NCBI RefSeq assembly: GCF_905171765.1
Contig: NC_053390.1
Span: 141,378,968-141,442,967 of the forward strand
Source: Bufo bufo
Lineage: Eukaryota > Chordata > Amphibia > Anura > Bufonidae
DNA length: 64,000 nt
Reading direction: 5' to 3'
Shown: in pieces, positions 34,385-46,280 of the stretch
Numbering within the stretch: position 1 is the first letter of the stretch
Layout of the letters: every line of letters starts with the position of its first letter
Position numbers and translations under genes: made by a program
The notes under the pieces: model-generated
Told to the model about the DNA's origin: nothing
Database searches by the model: none
What the model saw: the letters and a program-made list of their open reading frames with translations, nothing else

Positions 34385-35904
34385 CTAAACAAAAAGAACA
34401 CATTTTATTAAAAAAGCAATAAAAATAATAATAATAAAGAGTGGGAAAATGGTGAAACAGAATAAAAATGCCAATATAGAACTGAAAAAGTAACTGTATA
34501 TTCAGTCTATAGTCTATTCAGTCCATAGTATATTCAGTCCAAGTGCATACCTCACGAGAGAGTGGGCTGGTACTAGTAAATGTCTACAGGCCATGTCTGT
34601 GTGAAATCTACAGCACTCAACAAAGATTTACAAATATGCTTAAAGGGGTTGTCCAGTCAGGTCAGTTTCTATTGATGGCCTAGCCTCAGAAGAGACCACA
34701 ATTATCTGATCGGCAGAAGTCTGACACACCACGCCCCCACCAATCAGCTATTCTGGCAGGGACAGATTGGCCTCAGACCCTACAGGGAAATTCCCGGTTG
34801 GGCCGATGCCCAGGAGGCCACTCAAGCGCTCTTGATGGCCGCAGGACAGGTACATAATGATCTGATGCTCAATGACCGCAAGTGCCCTCCTGAACTCAAC
34901 TGTATTACTGTCCTCGTGATGGTGATACAGTTGAATACTGTGGTGAGGGTGGCAGTATTTTGTGCTGTCCTGTGGTATTTGGTTCTGCTGGGGCGTTATT
35001 CTGAGCTGCACTACAGTATTGTAGGCCACCCCGCCTACTATGGTTGTCCACGCCTACTTGTTTTGGCCCATCTTCTGTCAGTTTGAACCCACCTACAACA
35101 TGGGGCCACTTTAAGGTTTTTTTCTAGGTCCACTTTAAGTTCTCAATCCGCCCCTATATTCTGTAGTAGCTCTACTGACGGAAGTTGGCGCTGAATCTAC
35201 ACCGCTCCATCCATTGTTTGTGGTGGATGGAAATGGTTACTGTAGCGCTGCTCTTATTCATTTCAATGCAGTAGCCATTTCCATCAACTACAAATAATGG
35301 ACGGAGCTGTGTAGTTTCAGCGCCAACATCTGGCACAGGAACTACTGCACAATAGCTGATCGGCGGGGTGCGATTTCTCATCCCCATAAAGATGCATTGT
35401 TTCTGGGCAGCAGATCCCTGTTTACACAGCACCATCGGCAGCTCATATAACATGATTCAGGTGGCTGCAAAGCTTTCATTCATTCATCAGGTGAAAAGCG
35501 AACAAGCATATCTAGGCATGCTGCATCCTGATAATGGCTCCGCTCATTGGCGCCGTCCATTATAAAGCAGCTGTGTTTGGAACTGCAGCTCAGGCCAACT
35601 CAACTGAAAGGAACTGAGCTGCACATAGGCCATGTGACCGATGAATGTGACGTCATTGGCCTAGTAAGAGGCCAGGCCATACAGTTTAACAAAGCGCTGT
35701 GGACTCTTCATACAGCTGTCCATCGGTGTTCCAGGACTTGGACCACCGCGGCTCAGATATTGATCACCTATCCTGAGGATAGCACATCAATTTTCTAGTC
35801 CCGGAAAACCCTTTTAATGGAATTTCAATAAAAACACATTTTAACTTCAGAGGTGCTGGAGATTCTCTTATTCTGGCTTCCTGGATTCATCTTGACCAAG
35901 CCAA
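34385..35904. other. Intron 1, near exon 2, with T2-like copies
   Basis: TTAAAGGGGTTGTCCAGTCA at 34640 opens a T2-like copy (ATTGATGGCCTAGCCTCAG). A second copy, about 35530-35817, ends GATATTGATCACCTATCC, GATAGCACATCAAT and GGAAAACCCTTTTAA. Inverted pieces of about 50 bp at 35180-35340 (CTGAATCTACACCGCTCCAT and its mirror) form another foldback. No gene is seen. Confidence 0.5.
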
Positions 35905-36255
35905 CAAGTTTTCCAAGGCTCTGACTGTCCCACAGGTGAATACCAGTTGGGTCCCTGTGCGAGGGTGAGCTCCTAGCCTCCCATCGCCTGCATAAAAGGC
36001 ACACGGCTCAATGCATCGAATGCACTACATACAGATAGTCAACAACATACAGCATCTCAACCAACCAATGTTTCCGCAAACTACCCAGTTTATTATTATA
36101 GACATATCGGGTGGCTGAGATGACTTCTAATTGAGAGTCAGGCCACCCAGTAGGGACCTGCCTCAATGTTGCACTATTATCTTGAGGGTCACCATCATCC
36201 TCTTGCTGCTGTCGGGCGCACTGTGAGCAAGTGTTGAGGCTCACATAGCTACAAG

Positions 36256-37946
36256 TAGAGATGGCCTTGCGGTTCACCCGGCAGTAGTTTTGCAGCGAAC
36301 TTTGCGTGTTCGCGATTCGCCGAACATGTGAACATATGGAGAAATTTGCGCCCGCCATATTCTTTTACATTGTGAAGAACTTTGACCCATGACACATCCA
36401 TCAGGAGGTACAGGACAGCCAATTGAGACGTTTCAGCACATGGACATACCCCCTACCTTATAAATAAACCTGATCTGGCCGCCATTTTACATTCAGTGTT
36501 TTGCCAGTGTAGGGAGAGGTTGCTGTGTGGAGCAGGGACAGGCTGTTAGTGACACCAAACGCTAGCTAATAGGGCCACAAAAGTCATTTTAAGGAATGGT
36601 ATAGGTGTGCTATCCATAGGTGTGATACACAGAGGGGTGCAATATACTTATAATATACTTTTATAATGAGTCAAAAATACATAGATCTATATAGTGATCA
36701 CCTGGAAGTCAGGGGCCTAGGGGCTAGGGGCCTACTAGGGCCATTTTTATATAAGGTTCCGGACGGGGTCGCTCTTATCAGAGCGGGTGGTCTGTGGTTA
36801 GGCTATCAGGGCCAGAATAACACCCCCTGTAGGGGAATATCAGGGACAGTTCTTTTCCCACCCTGTCCTTCAATACCACATCATCATCTAGGCCAGGAAT
36901 AGATGTTTTTTTGCTTTCCCTCCTGGATTCATGGATGTGCACTGGAACCCCCCGGATTGTGGTGGGACATATGGTTTCTGATTTGGTGCCGCTGAGCACT
37001 TGTTATTGCCTACCACATCTATGCTTTTTGCTTAACTTTAATAATTTAATTTATTTTCATTTTGAGGGATATCTTTTCCATTCACACGTCCGCAAAATGG
37101 GTCCGCATCCGTTCCGCAATTTTGCGTAACGGGTGCAGACCCATTCATTTTCAATGGGGCCGGAATGTGCTGTCCGCATCCGCATTTGCGGATCCGCACT
37201 TCCGCATTTGCGGATCCGCACAAAAATAGAACATGTCCTATTCTTGTCCGCAATTGCAGACAAGATTAGGCATTTTCTATTATAGTGCCGGCGATGTGCG
37301 GTCCACAAATTGCAGAATGCACATTGCCGGTGTCCGTGTTTTGCGGATCCGCAAAACACTTACGGACGTGTGAATGGACCCTCATAGTAAAATTATTAAA
37401 GGTTACGTTTTATCTTTATGTATATTCTAATGGATTGCCTTCCTTATACAATGTTATATTATACTTTCTATGTTAGAAAGTATATTATAGTGCATTTGTA
37501 TTGTGCGGCAGTTGTGTGCGGTTCTGCTGCGATACTGCAGGTATATAGAGGGACAAGCGTTATTGGAACAAATAATTTCTACTGGTGTGATATACCAGTC
37601 GTCCCCCCAAAAAAACTGATTGAAGCGGGGTGTTATATACCAATATACTTTCTTTATAGTGCATTTGCGCATGCGCGTACGCGAAAATTATATTGCTGAT
37701 ATTTGGCATTGAAAAAAATATATAATGAATGGAGATCGCAAATTCGAATAATACATTTGGTATGTCACTGTCCATGTTGTGGGACTATTTGTGCACTTCT
37801 AGTAATTATTTCTTGGCTGCAAATTTGAGCTGAAGGTTTTTCAGGTTCGCCTGCCATTAAAATGAATGGGACCCGCAGCGAACTTGCGGTTCGCAAACAT
37901 TTGATCGCGTTCGCGAACCGTCCCGGCAGATGTTCGTCCATCAGTA
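36256..37946. mobile_element. hAT-like non-autonomous element
   Basis: An 8-bp direct repeat GCTACAAG flanks it at 36248-36255 and 37947-37954, the target length typical of hAT elements. The ends TAGAGATGG and, inverted, TACTGATGG match at 7 of 9 positions. The interior has GCGAACTTTGCGTGTTCGCG and GGTTCGCAAAC segments and a middle block of unknown origin. No transposase is found, so it is non-autonomous. It carries a nested Harbinger-like MITE at 37066-37390. Confidence 0.7.
37066..37390. mobile_element. Harbinger-like MITE nested in the hAT-like element
   Basis: The inner terminal repeats CCATTCACACGTCCG and CGGACGTGTGAATGG are perfect. The outer GAGGG/CCCTC ends are separated from the left repeat by about 9 extra bases. 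The interior carries TGCGGATCCGCA repeats. It is non-coding. Confidence 0.7.
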
Positions 37947-38320
37947 GCTACAAGGTCTGTAGACCAAGGCAAGAGCCAGTCAGCGGGCTACTACTACGTC
38001 AAGATGATAGTGCAACATTGAGGCAGGTCCCTACTGGGTGGCCTGACTCTCTATTAGAAGTCATCTCAGCCACCCGATGTGTCTATAATAATAAACTGGG
38101 TAGTTTGCGGAAACATTGGTTGGTTGAGATGCTGTATGTTGTTGACTATCTGTATGTAGTGCATTCGATGCATTGAGCCGTGTGCCTTTTATGCAGGTGA
38201 TGGGAGGCTGGGGGCCCACCCTCCCACAGGGACCCAACTGGAAATCACCTGTGGGACAGTCAGAGCCTGACCCCGTTAGTGCATATCTGTGTTCCATATG
38301 TCAGAGTGCTTGGAAAACTT

Positions 38321-39495
38321 ATCTATGGCACAGTTTTAGGGAACTGCAAACGGAGGCTAGGTAATATTTGCATGTAGCTGTACAGTGGGGCCCCCAGAAT
38401 GAATTAAACAAGGTTTAAAGAAAAACACGACTAAAAAGAACACAGTAGACTACTTTTACATTTAAAACTAATACTTTCCTATAGTTTTCTGTACAAATCT
38501 AAGAATAAATGGGCTCTACAAATGCCATCCAATTAGAATGCGAAAATTTAGCATGGCAACGGCAAAACTAAAATAAAAACAACAAAAACCTTCAAATATG
38601 ATTGACTAAGACACACGTTAACATCAGTGTGAAGGCCTCTTCAAAATGACTTAAGGCTGGGTGGGCTGAAAAACACCATAGAGAAAGGTAAAGAAAAGAC
38701 CTTTTCAAGAAAACTCTAAGCATGAGTGAGTTTAAAAAAAAGTGTAGTGAAACGAATATCTTCTCATTATCAAACAGGCTTTTCATGAAGACTGAGCACT
38801 TTCATGAGAAAGAATACCTCACTGCCTGTGGCCCATTCAGATCTCTGATGGGACAACCCCAATTGTGAACACTGGTTCTAAGAATGACAAAAGATTGGCA
38901 TGTATCTTCTTAACTTGTGTAAACTCTTCTCAGGACTGCGAAATGCGATGCTCCTTCCATACACCTTGGCTCTAGGGATTCTGAATGAAAAGGCTTCTAT
39001 TGTGGCATCATGAAGTGTCTCAATCAGTGAAACCTAACCGATTACAGTGCACTGGATTGTGCAGGCTTTTCTGCTAGTAGCCTACATAAATCTGCTTCAA
39101 TTACCAGTGGACTAAAACTAATCCCCGGCATCGAAATCTGGATGCTGGCCAGAGACAACACATCGTGAATACAGAGGCTTAAAATAATACGTTAAAAAAG
39201 CACAGATACTTCAGATACTTTAGTAATTTGCCTTAATACAAAAATAAAAGTCTACGTTGACACAAAAATACATAAATTATTTTTAAAATCTATTCATTTA
39301 TATCAAATAAAAAAAATTATATTTTGCAGAACTTTAATATGTCACTACTGCAATCTCGAAAACTATTAGTATATTTTTTTCCTATACCACAAAATATACC
39401 CCTTTAAAATAGTTCTGTAAACTAGGACTTTATAACCTGTTACCACAAGCCAGAACAACATGATTTTTCACCAATGAAGAAAGTCCTTATCAAAA
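38321..39495. other. Intron 1, no repeat seen
   Basis: AT-rich sequence without clear repeat ends, exons or RNA genes. An A/T-rich part at 39220-39380 has no further structure. Confidence 0.4.
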
Positions 39496-39497
39496 TT

Positions 39498-39790
39498 AAA
39501 GGGGTTGTCCGGATGATTAAGATTGATGACCTGTCCGGAGGATAGGTCATCAATATCTGATTCGTAAGGTTATGACTCCTGGCACCTCCGCTGATCCATG
39601 AGCGCTGTGGCCTCTTCCTAGGCCAATAACATCATATTCATCAGCCACGTGGCCCAGGCGCAACTTAGTCTTATTCAAGTGAATGGGGCTGAGCTGCAAC
39701 ACCACGCCCAACTGCTATCCAATGGACGGCACTGTGTATGGTTAGCTGCAAGGTCAAACAGCTGACTGGTGGAGTGACTGGTGAACAGTT
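39498..39790. repeat. T2-like MITE, right end decayed
   Basis: The left end TTAAAGGGGTTGTCCGGATG is followed by GATTGATGACCTGTCC and GATAGGTCATCAATATCTGA. It also has the CTCTTCCTAGGCCAATAACATCA and CAGCCACGTGGCCCAGG blocks seen at 29783 and 19213. No clean right end is found. Confidence 0.6.
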
Positions 39791-40154
39791 CATCAAAAAT
39801 AAATAATTTATGTTGCTAAATTAGAGATTGGTGCAGTCGGTGAAATGTCTAAGCAGTATATGATCACTTTTGTCAAAAATTACCTCCCCAGCTACACTGT
39901 TTGAGATGTCCTGTTGTACAACACTCAGCCCTTTGTAGGATAAAGATCACATACATTTTTTACCAACAAGGCTTCTGTCCATAAGAGAGGGGAATGGTAT
40001 AAAAAGAGGGTCACATACTTAAAAGTGTTATCCGACCCCTGAATGCCCGGACCGCTCACACACAATGTACTTACCTCTTTCCCTGCCACCTGAGTCGCTC
40101 CTGGTCCCCGCACGACCGCCGCTGCCTCTCCGGTGCGTAGATGAACTAAAATAT

Positions 40155-40785
40155 TGCATTGACCCTTTACTTAGCACTTAGCTGAAGCACCTTTAAGAGT
40201 AATTACATTCTCCGCTTAGAGTTGAGGCCAAAAATTTTAATCTTGGTTTCATCAGACCAGATAATCTTTTTTTTCTCACAGTCGGAGAGTCCTTTCGGTG
40301 CTTTTTAATTAGCTAACTCCAGGCAGCCTTCCATGTGTCCTTTACTGTGGAGAGGCTTCTTTCTGGCCCCTCTGCCATAATGCCCAAATTGGTGGAGTGC
40401 TACAGCGATGGTCGGCCTTCTGAACAGTAAGTGCACACAGGGTCTCTGGAGCTCAGTCAGAATGAACACTGGGTTTTTGGTCACATCTCGTATCAAATCA
40501 TATCCAGTCAACTGCATTTAACATAGGAAGACTTCAATCAAAGTCTAGAAACATCTTAAAGATGATCAATAAAAAAGAGGTCCCCAGAGTTAAATTTCAA
40601 GTGTCACAGCAAAGGGTCTGATTATTTATATCCTTATCAAATTTTAGAATTTTTCGTTTTAATAAGTTTGCAAATATTTCTAAAAATTCTAAGATTTCTA
40701 AAATTTCCACTTTTTTATTATGGGATATTGAGTGAAAATTGATGAAGGAAAATTTTATATTTTCAAAGTTCTAACATAATGGGGG
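40155..40785 (-). mobile_element. Decayed Tc1-like transposon fragment
   Basis: In reverse complement, 40226-40270 encodes WSDETKIK, the Tc1 transposase block around the first catalytic Asp. The remaining coding region is broken by stops and indels. The AT-rich 40620-40780 segment (TTTGCAAATATTT, TTATGGGATATTGAGTG) resembles the 3' flank of a widespread fish and frog Tc1-like family. No terminal repeats were found, so this is an old remnant. Confidence 0.6.
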
Positions 40786-41578
40786 AAAATGTAAAAGGAT
40801 CTGAAGCCCCGAATGCACCGTATCAATATATAACAGACTTGTAATAAATTGCAAAGGAATATCCAGGTTTGCAGATTATTATGAAGCCAGAATCTACGGA
40901 GGATCATTACTCATTCATTTGCAACAAAGTACAACGAGGAAATAACCATTTAAGCGCTAAACACAGAGTGCTATTCAGTTGCGGCAATCAAATACTGTTG
41001 ACAACAAGCCTACGGTATTTTAATACAGATTATTGAGCTCTTTAGTTATAAGAAATGATAGGTATAACCTACAGGGAAAAGATACAGCTGAATTATTTAG
41101 AGTTGTTGGGCAGAGTGAAAAATAAGCCTATGAAATGCATATACTATTTTCAGGGTCTTTTTTTTATTTTTTATTGTGGACTAAATGTGAAAATTCTCCT
41201 TCCCATTGCCCTTTCTTAGATGTTTTAGAGTTTGGAGAATTGTAATAGAAACCCATATAAATGTATTTCTTAAAAGACTTTCTGTTCTGGCAGGTGATCT
41301 GTTTGGTTCTACTCAGTCTGAGTATCTGTAAGAAATCATACTGCTCACAGATAACTCCAGCAGGTATCCGCCACTGGTGCGAAGATATTAGAGATTCTGG
41401 TGCCTGTATCTGCGCATGCACTGGACTCACTCAGTTACTGTTCAGTGGCTGCGCAGACAGGGATGCAGCAAGGGACAACCAAAAAAGAGATCACATGGGT
41501 AAATCACACGATTGCCACTATCTTATGACCTATTGATGTGGAGACTGTTGCGCTACAATGTTTAAATAGCCCATTCTA
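40786..41578. other. Intron 1, unrecognised
   Basis: AT-rich sequence. A short inverted pair sits at 41316-41350, and GCGCATGCACTGG lies near 41412. There is no support for a gene, and small open frames here have no recognisable product. Confidence 0.4.
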
Positions 41579-41579
41579 T

Positions 41580-42290
41580 ATTTCAAAGGCTATGGACACC
41601 TTTAGGGGAAATTTATGTTATTATTGCATTTTACTAATTTTGGGATAAAAACATTTTTCAATTGGTGTTTATTACAAATTTCCAACAGTTTTTCATCTAC
41701 AGCTTTCGGTTTCAGTACATTTACAGACCAGCTGGCTCTCTACCTCACACTGAAACCATCACGGAGCTGCTCTGTTGGCTGGATCTGTAGCCATTATCCA
41801 TACGTTCCTAACAGCTCATAAACACTCATGATCAGAGATGAGACCATTTCTTCATGTCCAATTTGGCCGAAACAACCTTCTCATTGGATTTGGGTTAAAT
41901 TTATTCAGAAATTGCTTTGATTGCCTGGAAAAGTCTCTTCTCACTCTCTTTCTTGCCTTGATTCTCCCAAATCAAACAAAATTCGGGTGCGGTAGAATCA
42001 GAACCTTTTGATAACTTTGGGTTGAATTTCAGAATTTTAGAATTGATTTACTCAACTCTAACTCATTGTAACTAAATTCTAATCAGTTTGATAAGAAGTT
42101 AGCTATAATGTGTTTATGAGCTGTCAGGAGTTCAGGGTCGCAGATCCAGCCCACAGAGCAGTTCAGCGTGACTTAGAGAGACGCTAGTCTGCAAATGTAC
42201 TGGAACTAAAAGCTGTAGAAGAAAAACTGTTGACAATTTTTTTTAATAAAGACTAATTGAAAAAAAGTTTTAGCTGCAAATAAGTAGAAT
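41580..42290. repeat. Foldback element with CAGCTGAAAG-type arms
   Basis: The left arm (AACAGTTTTTCATCTACAGC, GTACATTTACAGACCAGC, CCTAACAGCTCATAAACA, 41684-41823) is mirrored on the right (TGTTTATGAGCTGTCAGG, GCAAATGTACTGGAACT, CTGTAGAAGAAAAACTGTTG, 42110-42232). The centre (41830-42100) contains a second set of repeats on TTCGG and AATTC. The terminal motif is unclear. It is non-coding. Confidence 0.6.
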
Positions 42291-42591
42291 GCAATAAAAA
42301 CCAAGAAGCATACTTGGCATCCCAGGATCTCCTCACCTGTGGAATGTCAGGTCATTTGCATACAGTGCTCAGGCTATAAAAACAATTTTAACTTTTTTAG
42401 TAATTTATATTTAATTATTTTTACCAGTAAAATCCATACCCATGTGATAGGTCCTCTTTAAGGGTGATAAAATTACAAAGTTACTCATTTTAAACTTCCC
42501 CATCATCCAGTTGCCCTCCCCAATAAAAAATTTTTTTTTAAAAATGGTAGGAATTAATGTAGTACTAGGCGCAAACTGTTCTGTACTTTAC

Positions 42592-42725
42592 CTTTGGGTA
42601 TTTTCTTTTAGCTTTTTATCAAGGTCATCAAGAATCTGCTGACACTCCGAATATCCTGGGTACATATCCAACACACTATCCAGTAGAACAAAGCTTATAT
42701 GGTCTTCTCCTGCACCCTCCATCAT
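42592..42725 (-). CDS. KIAA0825: KIAA0825 orthologue, first coding exon
   Basis: The exon spans 42592-42730 with acceptor TTTTTGCAG directly above 42730, so at least one 5' untranslated exon lies further upstream. The start codon chosen is ATG at 42725 (context AAGCCATGA); a second ATG follows at once. It encodes residues 1-44 and two bases of codon 45. The donor is CCAAAG|GTAAAG at 42590-42592. The peptide (MMEGAGEDHISFVLLDSVLD, then the YPGYSECQQILDDLDKKL stretch) aligns with the human N-terminus, where FEQIFSDIDEKIEQN matches CQQILDDLDKKLKEN. The split codon AG|C gives the Ser of the conserved SI pair. Confidence 0.87.
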
Positions 42726-42730
42726 GGCTT

Positions 42731-43110
42731 CTGCAAAAACAAAATATAAGAAGAACAGAACTTATATATTGATGAACTGTCCTCAGGATAGGTCTACAAT
42801 ATAAGATTGGTGGGTGCCCAAAACTGTACAGTGAACGAAAGCCTCTATCCACTGCGTAGTTTTCAGCGTCAGGATATTGCAGCTAAGCTACCATTTACTT
42901 GAATAGAAGATGAGCTGCAGTAACCCAGGATGGCCACTACACAGTGGAAGCAGCCTTCTGCTTCCAGCAATATCCTCTGTACAGTTTCTGTGGATGGCAG
43001 CTGCCCAAAACAGCTGATCAGTCGGGGGTGCGGGGTTTCAGATTCCCACGCTCTTATATTGATTACCTATCCTAAGGACAGGTCATCAATATCTAAGTCC
43101 CAGAACCCCA
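42731..43110. repeat. T2-like MITE upstream of the first coding exon
   Basis: An inverted pair (ATTGATGAACTGTCCTCAGG at 42770 and CTATCCTAAGGACAGGTCATC at 43067) frames 42765-43110. The right end reads CCCAGAACCCCATTAAAG. No promoter signal for KIAA0825 is seen. Confidence 0.55.
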
Positions 43111-43277
43111 TTAAAGAAGACCTATCAGCAGGATCAACCTAACCAGGCATACTGCTTGGTAGGATTGATTCTGAGAGGCGAGGGTCCTGTCCCTCTGTGC
43201 ACTTCAGCTTTGAAGGATCAAGCCTAGCAGGTAATATGTCATATTAATAGTGTTGTCCTGCTGACAGGTGCTCTTTT
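43111..43277. mobile_element. Small TTAA-type MITE adjoining the previous copy
   Basis: The left end TTAAAGAAGACCTATCAGCAGG and the right end CCTGCTGACAGGTGCTCTTTTA are inverted. It is 167 bp and shares the TTAA with the T2-like copy at its left, so the two are abutted. Confidence 0.65.
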
Positions 43278-44131
43278 ACATAACGTAAAATATCATAAAC
43301 CTACAGTATAGGTTCACATGTTCTGATGACATGTACCCTGGGCTATTATACCAGATGGCACAAAAGAATATTGTGCCATTTGTATAATAGGGAACAAGAA
43401 AGAATATGGCATACTTATCATTAGGAGTCTGCTGTATGGCGCTACCTCAAGTTACAATGACCACTGGATACAATATTTTCAACATACAATGGTCTTTCCT
43501 GGTCCATTGTAACATGAGACCATAATTCATCATACTGTACAATGTCATGGACACTGACAAACAGCACTGGCATTTCCCAGGTAACACACTAGTAGCAGCT
43601 CTCTACAGTACAGTGCGGTACTACATGTGATGTACTGCAATCTACCTGGTGCCAGGATGTGATGCTTCTAAGAACACCAGGCTGCACTATTCAAGAGCTT
43701 GAAGAATGGCTGGACTCATTGGAGCTAGTGACATCCAGCTTCCAGGACCTTTTTCTGACTTCCATATGTAAGGACCTGCTCTATCTGTAGTAGTTTCTCA
43801 TTATTTCAGTCTTCATTTTTTTCTCGTTTTTTGGGGCTTCAGAATCAATTATAAGTTTTCCATAGTGTTATGGTCTGAAGCTACAATTGTTTCAACTTCC
43901 ATTGGTCATCCTGGAACTAATTACAGGGGTTGTGCCAAGTAATAAAGTAATCTCCTATCCACAGGATAGGGGATAACTAACTTATTGGTGGGGGTTCCAC
44001 AGCTGGGATCCTCACCGATCCCAAGAACAGGGGTCTCGTGTTTCACTCCTGATGCACCCTACTGCTCCATTCATTCTCCACAGAACTGCTGAAGATAGCT
44101 CAGTGTTCACATATCGGTTTAACTTTAACAT
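43278..44131. other. Upstream region, T2-like fragment only
   Basis: A T2-like fragment (GGGGTTGTGCCAAGTAATAA, CTCCTATCCACAGGATAGGG) lies at 43926-44100. The rest shows no gene or repeat ends. Confidence 0.4.
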
Positions 44132-44835
44132 TGTTATGACCAGCGGGTGCCCTACGTGACCAATTCCCTCTGAGGGCTATGTCTAAGCACGCCCCTCGTT
44201 CTTCACATGATACCTCTGATGGCGAGGAGAGACTTTCCCGAGGGGTGTACCAGGTGGTACCTCAGAGGGGAATTGGAACACGAGGGAATTAGGACCAGAG
44301 TGTAAACCCACTGGACTGACCTCCAGGTGACAATACACCCAGTGGCTGATCAGACGGACGTGTAGTCAGGGTACGAGTCCGTAAACGTAGATCAGGGTCA
44401 GTCCGTAATACGTAATCCAAAGTCCGGTATACAGAAAGACAAGAACCAACAGAACACATTAGCTCAAACAGGAAACTAGACAAGCTAGGAACCTAAGTTG
44501 CTCAGGCGTCTTCCTGTAGAAGGAGGCGCCTTTAAATACCTACTGCAGACCAGCCATAGGCAGGGGAAGATAGAGGGCTTCCGCAGGCTGCCTCACTAAG
44601 GGGGGAGAGACACGCCTGCGCACACCCTAAATAGACACAAGGAACTCTAAGCCAGAGTGCAAGCTCTGCTCAGAGCCAAGAGGGAGATGCTGGTGGCAGG
44701 AATGCACACCACAGCTAAGAACCCCGCTGCCCACTCCTGTCAGCATGGCGTGCAGCAGCGGGAAGGAGTGAAGAAGCCCGGCGCCCGTACCTGCATATGG
44801 GGACAGAATCCCAGGTACGGGGAGCAGGGCTAACA
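44132..44835 (+). mobile_element. Candidate solo LTR
   Basis: The 704-bp segment begins TGTTATGACC and ends GGGCTAACA, the TG...CA form of LTRs with a short TGTTA/TAACA inverted end. The flanks are AACAT (44127-44131) and AACAC (44836-44840), a 5-bp target duplication with one change. A TATA-like TTTAAATACC lies near 44531. No gag or pol flanks it, so it would be a solo LTR left by recombination. It is not the same sequence as the LTR at 60349. Strand follows the TATA-like motif. Confidence 0.5.
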
Positions 44836-44840
44836 AACAC

Positions 44841-45491
44841 TTTTTTTTTACATTCTTTAACATTTGGTGTAGGAGGTCAGAAAAGCTGTATACAGCTGAA
44901 TATATAACACCATATGATGTAGAAATGCTCCTATGCTCATGTTATTGACCCGTTTTGTGCTGAGAATTATATCCATGTCCAATGTGAAATCTCCTGATAT
45001 CAAGGTTGTCGCCCCAAAAGTCTTTAACAGCCACATGCATGCCATAAGAGTGGGGGTTTTTTCGCCATATATTGGTCTACTGTGCTTGATTGTAGTTGTG
45101 TATTTAAAGACAGTTGACTACATATACAAATATAAATTCTTTTTTTTAATCAGATCATTTTTATTGTAATTTAGAGCTCAATAAAATACAGTTGGTATAA
45201 CCAGTACAGGTAGTGTGCTCTTATGTTAACTATACAATCAGAAACATCCTTTTTAATGAGAGTCAATGGAAGATGTATCCCTTTGCATGCATATGTATGG
45301 GGCATATATTCAGTGGGACCAGTTCAAACAGTTCCACCTCACACAAGATGAACCTAGCCAAAGGCTACAGTCACATCTGCACTATTTTTTTTCCATACTA
45401 GAAAAAGCTGAAAAAAACTAAAAATAAAGCGCAGGATCCATCAATGCCTCCAGTTTCATACAGAGGTTATTCGGTATAGAGCTTTTCTACC
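44841..45491. other. Upstream region, nothing recognised
   Basis: AT-rich with T runs at 44839 and 45140. No exon, RNA gene or repeat end is supported. Confidence 0.4.
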
Positions 45492-46280
45492 TTAAAGAGG
45501 TTGTGTGAGATCTTGGAGCAGCCATCTTCCAGTCCATTCCTCCTGATGCAGTATGTGACTGCTGCAGCCAAACATAGTCCTCAGAGGTCTAACACTGAGG
45601 AAGGTGACTGGCTGCAGTTCTTTACACCTGCACATCACTGCCATAGGGGAGATTTATCAAAACTGGCGCAAAGGACAACTGGCTTATGCTTACCTGTTTC
45701 ACCAGCGCAGTTCTGGTCCTCCTGCCGCTGCTTGTTTACAAACTGCAGCGGGAATGTTTCGGTATATGACCACTGCAGCCAATCACTGTCTTCAGCAGTC
45801 TATTGCTCAGGACAGCGATTGGCTGCAGAGGTGGCGTTCCATACATCTGCACGTCACCGACACTATGGAGTGATTTATCAAAAAAGGTCCAAAGGAAAAC
45901 TGACTTAGTTGCTCATAGCAACCAATCAGATTGATCCTTTCATTTTCCAAAAATGAAAGATGGAATCTGGTGGCCACTGTGGGCAACTAAGTCAGTTTTC
46001 CTTTGCACCAGTTTTGATAAATCACTCCATAGTGTCGGTACAGATGTATGGAACGCCACCTCTGCAGCCAATCACTATCCTGAGCAATAGACTGCTGAGG
46101 ACAGTGATTGGCTGCAGTGGTTATGTGCCGTATACCGGAACATTTCCGCTGCAGTTTGTAAACAAGCAGCGGCAGCAGGATCAGAACAGTGCTGCAGAGA
46201 AAGGCCCTGGATAAACAAGCACGCATGATTATTTTTTATAGGGCTTGTCAGAGATTTTCTAATTATTGTGGACCACCCCT
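45492..46280. repeat. Complex foldback block
   Basis: TTAAAGAGGTTGTGTGAGATC at 45492 looks like a TTAA-type end, with ACCACCCCTTCTAG near 46271 as a decayed partner. Inside is a large hairpin centred near 45955: GTTTACAAACTGCAGCGGGA at 45735 mirrors CCGCTGCAGTTTGTAAAC at 46147, and GGCTGCAGAGGTGGCGTTCC mirrors GGAACGCCACCTCTGCAGCC. The centre AACTGACTTAGTTGC..GCAACTAAGTCAGTT and the CAACCAATCAGATT block mark a common frog repeat. Mirrored open frames on both strands reflect the hairpin, not genes. Confidence 0.7.

Larger units (their letters stand above)
35905..38320. repeat. Inverted repeat split by a hAT-like insertion
   Basis: The left arm, about 35909-36193, and the right arm, about 37985-38320, are inverse copies: CATACAGCATCTCAACCAACC at 36048 pairs with GGTTGGTTGAGATGCTGTATG at 38116, and CCCAGTAGGGACCTGCCTCA with TGAGGCAGGTCCCTACTGGG. 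The arms look well over 90% identical with a few indels. The former loop is occupied by the element at 36256-37946. The class of the original repeat is unknown. Short open frames in the arms mirror each other and are not genes. Confidence 0.8.

Noticed and set aside
45501..46226. Open frames of 79-135 codons on both strands
   Set aside because: They are inverse copies produced by the hairpin centred near 45955, and no protein family is recognised.
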